A DNA stretch of 64,000 nucleotides from Actinocorallia populi (GCF_002995495.1 NZ_PVZV01000002.1:434001-498000), one strand, 5' to 3'; positions 1 to 8,639 are shown, counted from the stretch's first letter. A program made the numbers and translations. Notes: a model not told the origin generated them from the sequence alone.

Positions 1-960
1 GCCGACGGGCCGCCGCCGGCCGGGCGGCGCGTCGCCCGTCGGCGGGCCGATCACGAGCGGGCGGGACTCGTGCGGTCCGGGCTGTTCCGGCTGTTCCGGC
101 TGCTCCGGTCGCTCTGACCGGACGGGCACGGTCGGCCGCCGCGGCAGGAGGGCGGCGGGCGCGTCGCCGCCGATGAGCATCGCCTGCGCCTGGGCGGCGG
201 TCGGCCGTGCGGCGGGGTCCTTGGCCAGGCAGGCCTGGACGACCTCGCGCAGCGGGGTGGGCAGCGCGCCGGTGTCGGCCTCGGCGTGCGCGATCCGGTA
301 GACGACCGCGCCGATCTCGTCCTCTCCGAACGGCGGGGCGCCTGTCGCGGCGAAGACCATGCTGGCCGCCCAGGAGAACAGGTCGGACGCCGTGGTGAGC
401 TGGTGGCCGTTCAGCTGCTCGGGGGACATGTAGGCCGGGGTGCCGATGTTCTGGCTGTGCGAGGTGACGTTCAGCGCCCGTGCGATGCCGAAGTCGATGA
501 CGCGCGGCCCGTCCGGGCCGATGAGGACGTTGTGCGGTTTGAAGTCGCGGTGGACGATCTCGGCCTGGTGGATGGCGGTGAGGGCGTTCAGGGTGTTGAT
601 CGCCAGCCGCTCCAGCGTGCCCTCGGCCCGTGGCCCTTCGGCGTCCACCTGCTCTTGGAGGGAGATGCCGGGGACGAACTCGCTGACGATGTAGGGGCGG
701 TCGCCTTCGACGTCGGCGTCGAGGACCTGTGCGGTGCAGAAGCGGGCGACCTGTTTGGCGACCTCCAGTTCGCGGACGAACCTGCCTCGGGCCTCGTCGT
801 CCTCGGCGAACCTGGCGTGCAGCAGCTTGACCGCGACCTGTTCTCCGCGGCGCTCGCCGAGGTAGACGGTGCCCTGGCCGCCCTCGCCGAGCACGCCGAC
901 CAGCGTGTACGGCCCGATCGACGCGGGGTCGCTCACGCGCAGCGGCCGGGCCTGCACCAT
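1..960 (-). CDS. Serine/threonine protein kinase, C-terminus beyond window
   Basis: Reads from ATG at 960 to the left edge without a stop, so only the first 320 codons are visible. This is a Hanks-type kinase domain: glycine loop GEGGQGTVY near residues 25-33, ATP-binding Lys in VAVK (about 45), catalytic HRD (137-139) followed by FKPHN, DFG (156-158) and SPE in the activation segment. After about residue 260 the chain becomes a Pro/Glu/Arg-rich linker with three PEQ repeats, as in kinases whose C-terminus carries a membrane segment or sensor; that part lies outside the window. All catalytic residues are present, so it should be active. Its target is unknown. It closely resembles the kinase at 49068. 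Confidence 0.93.
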   Translation of the reverse strand, partial: MVQARPLRVSDPASIGPYTLVGVLGEGGQGTVYLGERRGEQVAVKLLHARFAEDDEARGRFVRELEVAKQVARFCTAQVLDADVEGDRPYIVSEFVPGISLQEQVDAEGPRAEGTLERLAINTLNALTAIHQAEIVHRDFKPHNVLIGPDGPRVIDFGIARALNVTSHSQNIGTPAYMSPEQLNGHQLTTASDLFSWAASMVFAATGAPPFGEDEIGAVVYRIAHAEADTGALPTPLREVVQACLAKDPAARPTAAQAQAMLIGGDAPAALLPRRPTVPVRSERPEQPEQPEQPGPHESRPLVIGPPTGDAPPGRRRPVG

Positions 961-1048
961 GGTTCACTCCTGTCACCGCGCTTAACAAAAGTAGTGGAGC
1001 CACTTTAATGGAGTAGATGCGGATAATTTGGGCAGCTTTCCGCAACCC

Positions 1049-1219
1049 ATGACCGAGATCACGAACCCCGCCGAACTTCGTGGGATTCTCAAAGAACTGA
1101 TGTCCCGCGCCGTCCGCAAGGAGTGCTCCGAGCCGGACGGGCGGGACGGGGAATGGATCGCCTCTCCTTTTCTCGTCCACGTCGCCGGCGGCCGGACATC
1201 GGCGTTTCCGGAGCGGGCT
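1049..1219 (+). pseudogene. Remnant of an FMN-binding PPOX-type flavoprotein (5' fragment)
   Basis: From ATG 1049 the reading frame gives MTEITNPAELRGILKE, then an RAVRKE segment, then GEWIASPFLVHVA. This matches, from memory, the N-terminus of pyridoxamine-phosphate-oxidase-like flavoproteins of the MSMEG_1061 type (ITxPAELRxILGxPxxRAVxKExxxLxxRDREWIAxSPF). Conserved positions are partly eroded, and the SPKGDPxGF core that should follow is missing. The frame then gives RTSAFPERA, like a later part of the family, and runs into the 3' end of the convergent acetyltransferase gene. The fragment is about a third of the normal ~200 residues and is richer in A/T than its surroundings. I read it as a decayed, internally deleted gene. 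Confidence 0.5.
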
Positions 1220-1882
1220 CTAGCGGTTCCGGCCGGAGGCGTCCCCGGTGAGGCCGAAGCGGGGCAGGCAGGGCGGCAGACCCTCGATCTCGGTCTCGAC
1301 CCTCCGGTGCGCCAGCCAGCCGTCCCGGTCGAGGACGAACCGCAGCTCCTCGACCGGGCGGTCAAGGACGGCCGAGCGCGTCACCCCGTTGGGCCGGTAG
1401 CCGAGCCTGCGGGTGACGCCCTGGGACGCGAGGTTGCCGGCGTGCGCCCCGGTCGTGGCGAACCGCGCGCCCAGGCCGGTGAAGGCCAGCTCCAGCACCG
1501 CCGCGCGCATCTCCGTGCCCAGCCCCCGGCGCTGGTGCCGCAGGCCGAGCCAGGAGCCCGAGGAGACCTCCCGGACGACGGCGAAATCACGCCCGTGCAG
1601 CTCCTGGACGCCGATCGCGCGCCCCTCGTGGACGACGGCCAGCGGGAGATGCCAGTTCTCGGGCGTCCACTCGGCCAGCATCTTCCACTGCCACTGCACC
1701 ACGCGGCCGCCGAGCTCCTCACGGGGCGCGTGCGTCCACGGCGTGGCGAAGGGCATCTCGTCGGACGGGTGCACCCCGTCCAGCGCGGTGTCGGCGAGCT
1801 CGTCGAGTTCCTTCGGGCCGGGCAGCCGCAGCTCCAGACGGGGCGTACGCAGCCTCAGCCCGAACAAGGGCCAGTGCTTCAT
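1220..1882 (-). CDS. GNAT family N-acetyltransferase
   Basis: 220 residues. The start chosen is ATG 1882, giving MKHWPLFGLRLRTPRLELR, because RTPRLELR is the usual first beta strand of RimJ/RimL-type GNAT proteins; an in-frame ATG nine codons upstream is less likely. The acetyl-CoA site is visible as LGLRHQRRGLGTEMRAAVLELAF (residues about 120-142), a variant of the Q/RxxGxG/A loop, followed by NLASQGVTRRLGY, the C-terminal helix and strand of the fold. GNAT proteins transfer acetyl from acetyl-CoA to an amine; here the acceptor (protein N-terminus, antibiotic or metabolite) cannot be told. Single-gene unit. Confidence 0.88.
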   Translation of the reverse strand: MKHWPLFGLRLRTPRLELRLPGPKELDELADTALDGVHPSDEMPFATPWTHAPREELGGRVVQWQWKMLAEWTPENWHLPLAVVHEGRAIGVQELHGRDFAVVREVSSGSWLGLRHQRRGLGTEMRAAVLELAFTGLGARFATTGAHAGNLASQGVTRRLGYRPNGVTRSAVLDRPVEELRFVLDRDGWLAHRRVETEIEGLPPCLPRFGLTGDASGRNR

Positions 1883-1940
1883 ACCCGACCATCCTGAGCG
1901 GCGGGGCACCCGGCTGTCATCCGGTTTTCCGGCCGGGGGG

Positions 1941-2048
1941 TCAGGCAGAGAAGGAGCGGGCGTAGTCCTCCAGCTCGCAGAGGTGGCGGTCCTTGACGGA
2001 GCGGGGCAGCCCGGCGATGAAAGCGTCCATGGAGTCCCCCTCAGGCAT
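1941..2048 (-). CDS. Possible 35-residue protein of unknown function
   Basis: A short frame from ATG 2048 to TGA 1941 (MPEGDSMDAFIAGL at the N-terminus). Almost all codons end in G or C, as in real genes here, and a weak purine-rich stretch (GAAGAA) lies just upstream. It sits alone between the acetyltransferase start and the terminator of the ABC importer operon. I recognise no family. It could be a real small protein, or the surviving start of a deleted gene. Confidence 0.35.
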   Translation of the reverse strand: MPEGDSMDAFIAGLPRSVKDRHLCELEDYARSFSA

Positions 2049-2107
2049 TGATTCTTCGGGACAACGATAGATCCCGCCCATGGAACGCAACCCGTCGACC
2101 GTACGGC

Positions 2108-2147
2108 GAGGGCCGGGCGCCCCGCGGAGACGGGACGCCCGGCCCTC
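2108..2147 (-). terminator. Rho-independent-type hairpin ending the liv operon
   Basis: Perfect 12-bp arms GAGGGCCGGGCG (2108-2119) and CGCCCGGCCCTC (2136-2147) with a 16-base loop, 13 bases beyond the stop codon of the solute-binding lipoprotein. There is no clear U-run, as is usual in high-GC actinobacteria. Confidence 0.75.
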
Positions 2148-2160
2148 GGCCCGGCACGGG

Positions 2161-3420
2161 TCAGCCGAGCTTGATCTCGTACTTCTGCGCGTTCTCCGAG
2201 ACGGAGGCCTCCCGGACGGTCTTCAGGCCGCCGAGGGAGTCCTTGTCGGGCTGGAGGATGTAGGTCTCGCGGGACGGGGGCTGGCCGACGTCGGTGAAGT
2301 CCATCTTGCTGCCGAAGCCGCCGTCCCAGGCGTTCTGGGAGCGGTGCGCGGAGATGATGCCCTCGCGGGTGAGGTCCTTCTTCCCGCAGGCGAGCTTCAG
2401 GGCGTCGCCGGTGATCGCCGCGGTGGTGTAGCCGGCCATCACGCCGTTGTCCAGGACGGCGTCGGGGTACTTGGCCTTGTAGTCGGTGGCCAGCTTCTTC
2501 ATGGTCTCCAGGTCCGCGCTCAGCGGGCTGGACGCCTGCATGACCACGAAGCCCTTGGTCAGGGCCGGGCCGACGGGGGTGTCCAGCAGCTGCGGGGCGA
2601 AGGAGGAGTTGCTGCCCAGGAACGGCACGTCCATGCCCTGGGCGGCGGCCACGCCGACCGCGGAGGCGGTCTGCTTGGGGCTGGTGGACAGCACGATGGC
2701 CTTGACGCCCTCGGACTTCATCGCCGCGATCTGCGAGGTCATGTCGGCGTCGGTGGCCTTGACCTTCTGCTCGACGACCGTCATGCCGTGCTGCCCGGCG
2801 GCGAACGTCGATCCCGCCAGGGAGTCGACGCCGTAGTCGCCCTCGACGTAGATGTGGCCGATCTTGTCGCCGGACTTCAGGCCGTGCTCGTCCACCGCGT
2901 AGTCGACGCCGTTGATGACGTCGATCGCGTAGGTGGTGCCGGTCATCTGGATCTGCTTCGCGCCCAGCATCTGCGGCGACCAGGCCAGCACCAGGGTCAG
3001 CGGCCCGTCCTTGGCGATGCGGTCCTGGACGGCGCCGACCGTCGCCGAGCCGATGAAGTGGGCGAACGCCGCGACCTTCGGCTCCAGCTCGGTGTAGGAG
3101 GCCACGCTCTTCTGGACGTCGTAGCCCATGTCGCGGACCTGCGGCTCGACCGTGCGCCCGCAGATGCCGCCGGCCTTGTTGACCTGCTCGAAGTACAGCT
3201 GGGCGCCCTGGGAGATGCTCTTGCCCAGCGGGGCGTAGGGGCCGGTCAGGTCGGTGATCATGCCGACGCCGATCGTCTTGTCGCTCACGCCCGGACCGTG
3301 CTTGACGCCGTCGGCGCCGGTCTCGTCACCACCGCCCGCGCCCTTGTCGCTGCCGCAGGCGGCCAGCGCCAGCATCGCGGCGATGCCGAGTGCTCCGGCG
3401 CTCAGTCGGAACCCGTTCAT
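2161..3420 (-). CDS. ABC transporter substrate-binding lipoprotein, branched-chain amino acid type
   Basis: 419 residues from ATG 3420, preceded by AAGGAG. The N-terminus is a lipoprotein signal peptide ending in LALAAC, so the mature protein is anchored outside the membrane. The following ISQGAQLYFEQVNKAGGI, IDVINGVDYAVDEHG and FLGSNSSFAPQLLD segments are those of Periplasmic_binding_6/LivJ-type leucine/amide-binding proteins (type I fold). It captures the ligand for the permease encoded upstream. Last gene of the five-gene operon; its ATG overlaps the TGA of livM (ATGA). The ligand is uncertain: this family also binds amides, urea and aromatic compounds. Confidence 0.93.
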   Translation of the reverse strand: MNGFRLSAGALGIAAMLALAACGSDKGAGGGDETGADGVKHGPGVSDKTIGVGMITDLTGPYAPLGKSISQGAQLYFEQVNKAGGICGRTVEPQVRDMGYDVQKSVASYTELEPKVAAFAHFIGSATVGAVQDRIAKDGPLTLVLAWSPQMLGAKQIQMTGTTYAIDVINGVDYAVDEHGLKSGDKIGHIYVEGDYGVDSLAGSTFAAGQHGMTVVEQKVKATDADMTSQIAAMKSEGVKAIVLSTSPKQTASAVGVAAAQGMDVPFLGSNSSFAPQLLDTPVGPALTKGFVVMQASSPLSADLETMKKLATDYKAKYPDAVLDNGVMAGYTTAAITGDALKLACGKKDLTREGIISAHRSQNAWDGGFGSKMDFTDVGQPPSRETYILQPDKDSLGGLKTVREASVSENAQKYEIKLG

Positions 3421-4565
3421 GAGGAACTCCTTGTGTTGCGGGGATGGGGGCGTCTTCCGGCCAGCGAGGCGCGGATCCGGGAGGCCAGTCCGAGCAGTCC
3501 GCCCGGGAGGAACAGGACGACGGCGACGACCGCGGCGCCGTACAGCATCCGGGCCGCCTCCGCGGGGGAGAAACCGCTCTCGCCCGGCTGGGCGACCAGG
3601 GGCATCGAGTCGCTGTAGCGGGTGAGCACCTGGGGCAGGAGGGAGACGAAGACGGCGCCGATGACGGCCCCGCCGACCGAGCCCAGGCCGCCGATCACGA
3701 TCATGGCCAGGTAGTCGAGGGACAACATCACGCCGAAGTAGTCGGGCACGGCCCGCTGGAAGGACAGGGCCAGCATCACGCCGGCCAGGCCGCCGTACAT
3801 CGACGACAGGACGAACACGCCCGCCCGGTACCGCGCGACCGGGACGCCCATGACGCCGGCGGCCGTCTCGTGGTCGCGGATGGTGTTCATGGCGCGGCCG
3901 GGCCGGTCGCGCAGGACGCCGCGGGCGAACAAGGCGGCGAGCGCCAGCAGCACGGCCCCCAGGTACCACAGCCGTTCGGGCGCGCCGAAGGGGATCCCCA
4001 TGACGACCAGGTCGGTCTCGTCGGAGAAGCTGAAGCCGAACAGCTCCAGCGGGGGCACCGCGCGCCCGTTGTAGCCGCCGGTGACCGGTTCGGCGCTGAA
4101 CAGCACGTGCTGGCCGAGGAAGATCAGGGCGAGGGTGGCGATGCCCAGGTAGGCGCCCTTGAGCCGGCCGGCGATCGGGCTGAAGACCCCGCCCGCCAGC
4201 CCGGCCAGGGCGATCGCCAGCACCGCCGCCAGCGGGGTGGGCAGGCCCAGGCCGCCGAGGTGGCCGTCGGGCTCGGCGGAGAAGTAGACGTACCCGTACG
4301 CGCCGACCGCCAGGAAGAAGGCGTGGCCCATGGACAGCTGGCCGGTCGCGCCGGTCAGCAGGTTGATGCCGATCGCGCCCACCGCGGCGGACATCGCGAA
4401 CATCCCGGCCGTCAGCCAGAAGGCGTCGAGGTAGAAGGGCACCGCGACCGCCACCGCGGCGACGGCCGCCCAGACGACCACGCCGGTCGGGAACGCGCGG
4501 GGCGCGGATCCCGCGGCCGGGGGCCGCTTGGCGGGGGGCCTCTTGGACACGGAGGTCTCAGACAC
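3417..4565 (-). CDS. livM: Branched-chain amino acid ABC transporter permease LivM
   Basis: 382 residues, with a Lys/Pro-rich cytoplasmic N-terminal tail (about 30 residues) and then roughly ten hydrophobic segments. The signature GATGQLSMGHAFFLAVGAY in the second or third membrane span and MIVIGGLGSVGGAVIGA near the C-terminus are typical of LivM (BPD_transp_2 family). It pairs with LivH to form the transmembrane channel. Its start overlaps the end of livH by 8 bases and its stop overlaps the start of the binding-protein gene, so expression is coupled. Confidence 0.95.
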   Translation of the reverse strand: MSETSVSKRPPAKRPPAAGSAPRAFPTGVVVWAAVAAVAVAVPFYLDAFWLTAGMFAMSAAVGAIGINLLTGATGQLSMGHAFFLAVGAYGYVYFSAEPDGHLGGLGLPTPLAAVLAIALAGLAGGVFSPIAGRLKGAYLGIATLALIFLGQHVLFSAEPVTGGYNGRAVPPLELFGFSFSDETDLVVMGIPFGAPERLWYLGAVLLALAALFARGVLRDRPGRAMNTIRDHETAAGVMGVPVARYRAGVFVLSSMYGGLAGVMLALSFQRAVPDYFGVMLSLDYLAMIVIGGLGSVGGAVIGAVFVSLLPQVLTRYSDSMPLVAQPGESGFSPAEAARMLYGAAVVAVVLFLPGGLLGLASRIRASLAGRRPHPRNTRSSS

Positions 4566-5448
4566 GGGTCAGCTCCCTGGTCCCGAAGAGCCCTGCCGGG
4601 CGGATGAGCAGTACGAGGAGCATGACCAGGAACGGCGCGACGTCCCCGATGCCCCGGCCGAGGAAGCTCAGGTCGCCCTGGTAGCCGCTCATCAGCGCCT
4701 CGGTGACGCCGATGAGCAGCCCGCCGACGAGCGCCCCGGTGGTGGAGTCCAGCCCGCCGAGGATCGCGGCGGGGAACGCCTTGAGCGCCACCATGCCGGT
4801 CGTCTTGTCCAGGCCGGGGGTGGGGAAGACGGCCAGGAACAGCGCGGCCACGGCGGCGAGCGCCCCCGCCACGGCCCAGGCGCTCATCGAGACGCGGCTG
4901 AGCCGCACGCCCATGAGCGCGGCGGTCTCGCCGTCCTCGGCGGCCGCCCGCATCGCCACGCCCCAGCCGGTGTGCTTGAACGCCAGCAGGAACGTCGCGA
5001 TCAGCACGAAGGCCACGAGCAGGGCGGCGAGGCGGGCCTCGGAGATGGAGACCGGGCCGAGGCGCACGACCTGGTCGCCCCACGGGTCGCCCATCGCCAG
5101 GACGTCGGTGCCGATGTGCCGGGCTATCTCGGTGGCCAGGACGATGTCGACGCCGATGGTGGCGATCGCCAGCACGCTGTGGTCGGCGGCCTTGGAGCGC
5201 CGGATGACCAGGAACTCCACCAGGCAGCCGACCGCGGCGGCTCCGGCGATGCCCGCGGCCAGCGCGGGCCAGAACCCGATCGATCCGTGCAGCTTGGCGG
5301 TGATGAACCCGCCGGCCAGCAGCAGCGACGCGTGCGCGAAGTTCACGACCTCGCTGGCCTTGAAGATGATGACGAACCCGAGGGCGATGAGCGCGTACAC
5401 AGCCCCCATCGAGATCCCGTTCAGCAGGAGTTCGGCGAAGGTGGTCAC
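4558..5448 (-). CDS. livH: Branched-chain amino acid ABC transporter permease LivH
   Basis: 296 residues from GTG 5448 (VTTFAELLLNGISMGAVYALIALG), preceded by GAGGAG and overlapping the TGA of livG (GTGA). The LNGISMGAVYALIALGFVIIFKASEVVNFAHASL stretch is the LivH N-terminal signature, and the AILGGLDSTTGALVGGLLIG motif lies near the C-terminus. Multi-pass inner-membrane permease, partner of LivM. Confidence 0.95.
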   Translation of the reverse strand: MTTFAELLLNGISMGAVYALIALGFVIIFKASEVVNFAHASLLLAGGFITAKLHGSIGFWPALAAGIAGAAAVGCLVEFLVIRRSKAADHSVLAIATIGVDIVLATEIARHIGTDVLAMGDPWGDQVVRLGPVSISEARLAALLVAFVLIATFLLAFKHTGWGVAMRAAAEDGETAALMGVRLSRVSMSAWAVAGALAAVAALFLAVFPTPGLDKTTGMVALKAFPAAILGGLDSTTGALVGGLLIGVTEALMSGYQGDLSFLGRGIGDVAPFLVMLLVLLIRPAGLFGTRELTRV

Positions 5449-6257
5449 ACTTGCTCCTCGTCGTGTGCGGCGGGCTCTTCCGCGGCGGCGCCGAGGTAGG
5501 CACGGACGACCTCGGGGTCGCGCTGGACCTCGGCGGGCGTGCCGCCGGCGATGCGCTTCCCGAAGTCGAGGACGGTGACGGCGTCGGCGAGGCGCATCAC
5601 CATGCCCATGTCGTGCTCGACCAGCAGCAGCGAGATGCCGAGGTCCTCGCGGATCGCGGAGATGAGGGCGGCCATCTCGCGCCGCTCGCCGCCGTTCATG
5701 CCGGCGACCGGCTCGTCGAGCAGCAGCAGCCTCGGCTCCATGCACAGGGCGCGGGCGAGCTCCACCCGCTTCTGCACGCCGTAGGGCAGCAGCCCGACCG
5801 GGACGGGCAGCCGTTCGGTCAGCCCGACGAACGCGGCGATCTCGGCGACCCGCCCGGCGTGGACGGCCCTCTCGCGCCGGGCGGACGGCAGGCGCAGCCC
5901 GGCGGAGACGAAGCCGGTGCGGGTCAGCCGGTGCCGTCCCAGCATCAGGTTGTCGGCGACCGACAGGTGCGGGGAGAGCGCGATGTTCTGGAAGGTGCGG
6001 GCCACGCCGAGCTCCGCGATGCGGTGCGTGGGCAGCTTCGTGAGCTCGGCGCCGCCGAACCGCACGCTGCCCGAGGAGGCCCTGTAGACGCCCGAGAGCA
6101 CGTTGAAGCAGGTGGACTTGCCCGCTCCGTTGGGCCCGATGACGGCGTGGATCGAGCCCGGCTCGACGGTGAAGCCCACCGAGTCCAGGGCGACGAGCCC
6201 GGCGAACCGGACGGTGACGTCGCGTACCTCCAGCGGGGGCAGGGGGAGGGCCGTCAT
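5445..6257 (-). CDS. livG: Branched-chain amino acid ABC transporter ATP-binding protein LivG
   Basis: 270 residues from ATG 6257 (MTALPLPP), which overlaps the TGA of livF; an in-frame GTG nine bases upstream is possible. Walker A is GPNGAGKST. The ABC signature is a variant, LPYGVQKRVELARAL, in place of LSGGQQ. Walker B is LLLLDEPVAGM, and the switch His is in LLVEHDMGMVM. The LivG-type insertion with GVARTFQNIAL is present. One of the two ATPases powering the importer, on the cytoplasmic face. Confidence 0.94.
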   Translation of the reverse strand: MTALPLPPLEVRDVTVRFAGLVALDSVGFTVEPGSIHAVIGPNGAGKSTCFNVLSGVYRASSGSVRFGGAELTKLPTHRIAELGVARTFQNIALSPHLSVADNLMLGRHRLTRTGFVSAGLRLPSARRERAVHAGRVAEIAAFVGLTERLPVPVGLLPYGVQKRVELARALCMEPRLLLLDEPVAGMNGGERREMAALISAIREDLGISLLLVEHDMGMVMRLADAVTVLDFGKRIAGGTPAEVQRDPEVVRAYLGAAAEEPAAHDEEQV

Positions 6258-7117
6258 GCCGGCCACCTCGTCAGGACGGGCCGGGAGGGGGAGCCGCCGT
6301 CCTGCGGCGGGAGCTCCTCGTCGCTCTCGCCCAGGTAGCGGCGGCGCACCTCGTCGCTGGCGGCCAGCTCGCCGGCCGGGCCGGACATGACGACCTCGCC
6401 GACCTCCAGCACGTAGGCGTGGGAGGCCAGGGACAGCGCCATCGCGGCGTTCTGCTCCACCAGCAGCACCGTGGTGCCCTCGGCGTTGATGCGCCGGACG
6501 GTCTCGGCGATGCGGGCGGCCATGAGCGGGGCGAGCCCGAGGGTGGGCTCGTCGAGCAGCAGCACCCGCGGCCGGGCCATGAGCGCCCGCCCGATGGCGA
6601 GCATCTGCTGCTCGCCGCCCGACAGCAGCCCGGCGCGCTGCCCGGCGCGTTCGGCCAGCACCGGGAACAGCTCCATGACGTGTTCGCGGGCGGCCGCCGC
6701 GGCCTTGCGCCCCCGCACGCCCAGTGCCCCGGCCCGCAGGTTCTCCGCCACGGTCATCCGGCCGAAGACCCGCCGGCCCTCCGGCACCTGGGTCACGCCG
6801 CGCGCCACGATCTCCGCGGCGTTCAGGCCCGTCAGCCGGTCTCCCGCGTACGCCACGCCGCCTCCGGTGACGGCTCCGCGGTGGAAGCGCAGGGTGCCGG
6901 AGACCGCGCGCAGCAGCGTCGACTTGCCCGCCCCGTTGGAGCCCAGCACGGCCACGACCGAGCCCTCGGGCGCCTGGAGCGAGACCCCGCGCAGCGCCTG
7001 GACCGGACCGTAGGAGACCTGGAGGTCCTCGATGAGGAGGCCGCTTCCGGGAGCCTTCTCCGGGAGCGGCGGCCTCTTGACCGGGTGCTCGGGCGGAGGG
7101 GGGTCGTCAGCGGCCAT
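6254..7117 (-). CDS. livF: Branched-chain amino acid ABC transporter ATP-binding protein LivF
   Basis: 287 residues from ATG 7117, with GAGGAG 6 bases upstream. Walker A GSNGAGKST, a Q-loop region with GVTQVPEGRRVFGRMTV typical of LivF, signature LLSGGEQQMLAIGRAL, Walker B VLLLDEPTLGLAP and switch LLVEQN are all intact. A proline-rich N-terminal extension of about 25 residues precedes the domain. First gene of the operon livF-livG-livH-livM-binding protein; the 200-base region upstream is shared with the divergent PucR-type regulator. Confidence 0.95.
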   Translation of the reverse strand: MAADDPPPPEHPVKRPPLPEKAPGSGLLIEDLQVSYGPVQALRGVSLQAPEGSVVAVLGSNGAGKSTLLRAVSGTLRFHRGAVTGGGVAYAGDRLTGLNAAEIVARGVTQVPEGRRVFGRMTVAENLRAGALGVRGRKAAAAAREHVMELFPVLAERAGQRAGLLSGGEQQMLAIGRALMARPRVLLLDEPTLGLAPLMAARIAETVRRINAEGTTVLLVEQNAAMALSLASHAYVLEVGEVVMSGPAGELAASDEVRRRYLGESDEELPPQDGGSPSRPVLTRWPA

Positions 7118-7240
7118 GGTGCTCCTCGTACTGCAGTGGTGTGAGGGAAAACACAAATCCCCCGGATGGGCGGCCGTCCAGACTCCGGCGGGAACTGGAG
7201 ACCGATGCACAACCCCGGCCGCTGAGGTGCTGGAAGAGAT

Positions 7241-7256
7241 CTGTGCAAATGCACAG
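7241..7256. promoter_or_regulatory. Candidate operator between liv operon and PucR-type regulator
   Basis: Perfect inverted repeat with 7-bp arms CTGTGCA and TGCACAG separated by AA, 63 bases upstream of the regulator start and 124 bases upstream of livF. It is the best palindrome in the divergent region and a plausible binding site for the adjacent regulator. This is inference from position and symmetry only. Confidence 0.45.
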
Positions 7257-7318
7257 GCTTCGGATAACGTTCGTTACTGGAAGAACGACCGCTCGGGGGT
7301 CCAGGGCGGGAGCGAGAA

Positions 7319-8512
7319 GTGAACGTTGTGAAGGACCCCGCGCGGCCCGGTGGAGAGAGCCTCGAGGTCATGCGGCGGGTGGCAGGCCGGCTTCTGGAGC
7401 GGGTGCCGGAGATGGCCGGAAAGCTGCTGACGGAGCTGCGCGCCACCGAGGACGCCTACCGGCGCCTCCCCGAGCACGAGCACCGGCGCGACCTCGAACG
7501 CGGCTTCCAGGCGGGCATCGAGGGCATGCTGCTGCCCTGGCGGGAGCGGCGCGACCTGGCCGTCGCCGCCGAGACCGCGGCCAGGCGCGCCGAGCAGGGC
7601 GTCCCGCTGGACGCGTTGCTGCGCGGCTACCGGCTGGCCACCCAGATCACCTGGGAGACGATGGTCGACCTGCTGGCGACCGACCACCCCGGCGAGGCGA
7701 CGGCCCTGCTGCGCGGCGCCGAACGCGTCTGGCAGGGGGTGGACCGGCAGGCCGTGGTCGCCGCCGACGCCTACCGCAGGCGCGAGAACGAACTGCGCAG
7801 CCGGCACGCGGAACGGACGCAGGCCCTGCTGGACGCGCTGCTGGAGGGCAGGGCCGACACCGCGGTCGTGCGCGCCGCCGCGGCGGCGCTGGAGGTCCCC
7901 CAGTTCGGCCGGTACCTGGTGGTGGCGACCCGCCACGACGGTCCCCGCCCGGCGCGGGCGCACCGCCCCGGAGAGGCGGCGGGACTGCGCCTGCTGTGGC
8001 GCGCACGCCCGGAATGCGACCTCCTGGTGGTCTCGCTCGCCGACCACGACCCGGCCGAGGCGCTGCGCGTGGTGGAGCCGCTGCTGGCCGACAGGTCGGG
8101 GGTCGGCCCGGCGGTGCACGGGCTGCTGGAGCTGTGCGAGGCGCGCCGCCACGCGATGGTCGCGCTGCGCACCTGCCGGGGCCCCGAGACGGTCCACCTG
8201 GACGACAGGCTGCCCGCCGCCCTGGCCGCCAGCCAGCCCGACCTGGCCGAGCGCCTGGTCGAGGTGGTGCTGCGGCCCCTGCTCGACCTCGACCCGCCCG
8301 AACGCGAGACGCTGCTGACCACCCTGACCCGCTGGCTGGACTGCGACGGCTCGGCGGCCCGCACCGCCGCCGCGCTCTACTGCCACCGCAACACGGTCTT
8401 CAACCGCATCCGCCGCATCGAGGCGCTCACCGGCCGGTCCCCGGACCGCCCCCGCGAGGCGCTGGAGCTCGCGCTCGCCCTGGACGCCTACCGCATCCGC
8501 GGCGCGGAGTGA
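7319..8512 (+). CDS. PucR/CdaR-type helix-turn-helix transcriptional regulator
   Basis: 397 residues from GTG 7319, preceded by a purine-rich GGGAGCGAGAA. The middle contains a GGDEF-like/CdaR region, and the last 70 residues hold the PucR C-terminal HTH: LTRWLDCDGSAARTAAALYCHRNTVFNRIRRIEALTG. The N-terminal half (residues 20-160, alpha-helical, Arg/Glu-rich) resembles the RsbR-like N-terminal domain found in many actinobacterial members. Regulators of this family respond to small metabolites of nitrogen or purine catabolism. Being divergent from the liv operon, it probably controls that importer, its own gene, or both. The effector is unknown. Confidence 0.9.
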   Translation: MNVVKDPARPGGESLEVMRRVAGRLLERVPEMAGKLLTELRATEDAYRRLPEHEHRRDLERGFQAGIEGMLLPWRERRDLAVAAETAARRAEQGVPLDALLRGYRLATQITWETMVDLLATDHPGEATALLRGAERVWQGVDRQAVVAADAYRRRENELRSRHAERTQALLDALLEGRADTAVVRAAAAALEVPQFGRYLVVATRHDGPRPARAHRPGEAAGLRLLWRARPECDLLVVSLADHDPAEALRVVEPLLADRSGVGPAVHGLLELCEARRHAMVALRTCRGPETVHLDDRLPAALAASQPDLAERLVEVVLRPLLDLDPPERETLLTTLTRWLDCDGSAARTAAALYCHRNTVFNRIRRIEALTGRSPDRPREALELALALDAYRIRGAE

Positions 8513-8639
8513 CCCGTCCGCCCCGCCCGTCCCGTCCGTCCCGCCTGTCCTGATGCGGTCAAGCGAGTCGGGCGGCATCCGGTGAACGCGGCTCTTGAGG
8601 GAAGAAAGGAGGCATCGGCCTCCGAGTGAAGAGAGCAGC

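Noticed and set aside
2080-4607. Long plus-strand frames opposite the liv genes
   Set aside because: Gly/Arg/Asp-rich translations without motifs, typical mirror frames in high-GC DNA; the minus-strand genes carry clear transporter signatures, operon overlaps and ribosome sites.
7140-7157. Inverted repeat TGTG...CACA upstream of livF
   Set aside because: Arms of only 4 bases, expected by chance; the 7-bp repeat at 7241 is the better candidate.
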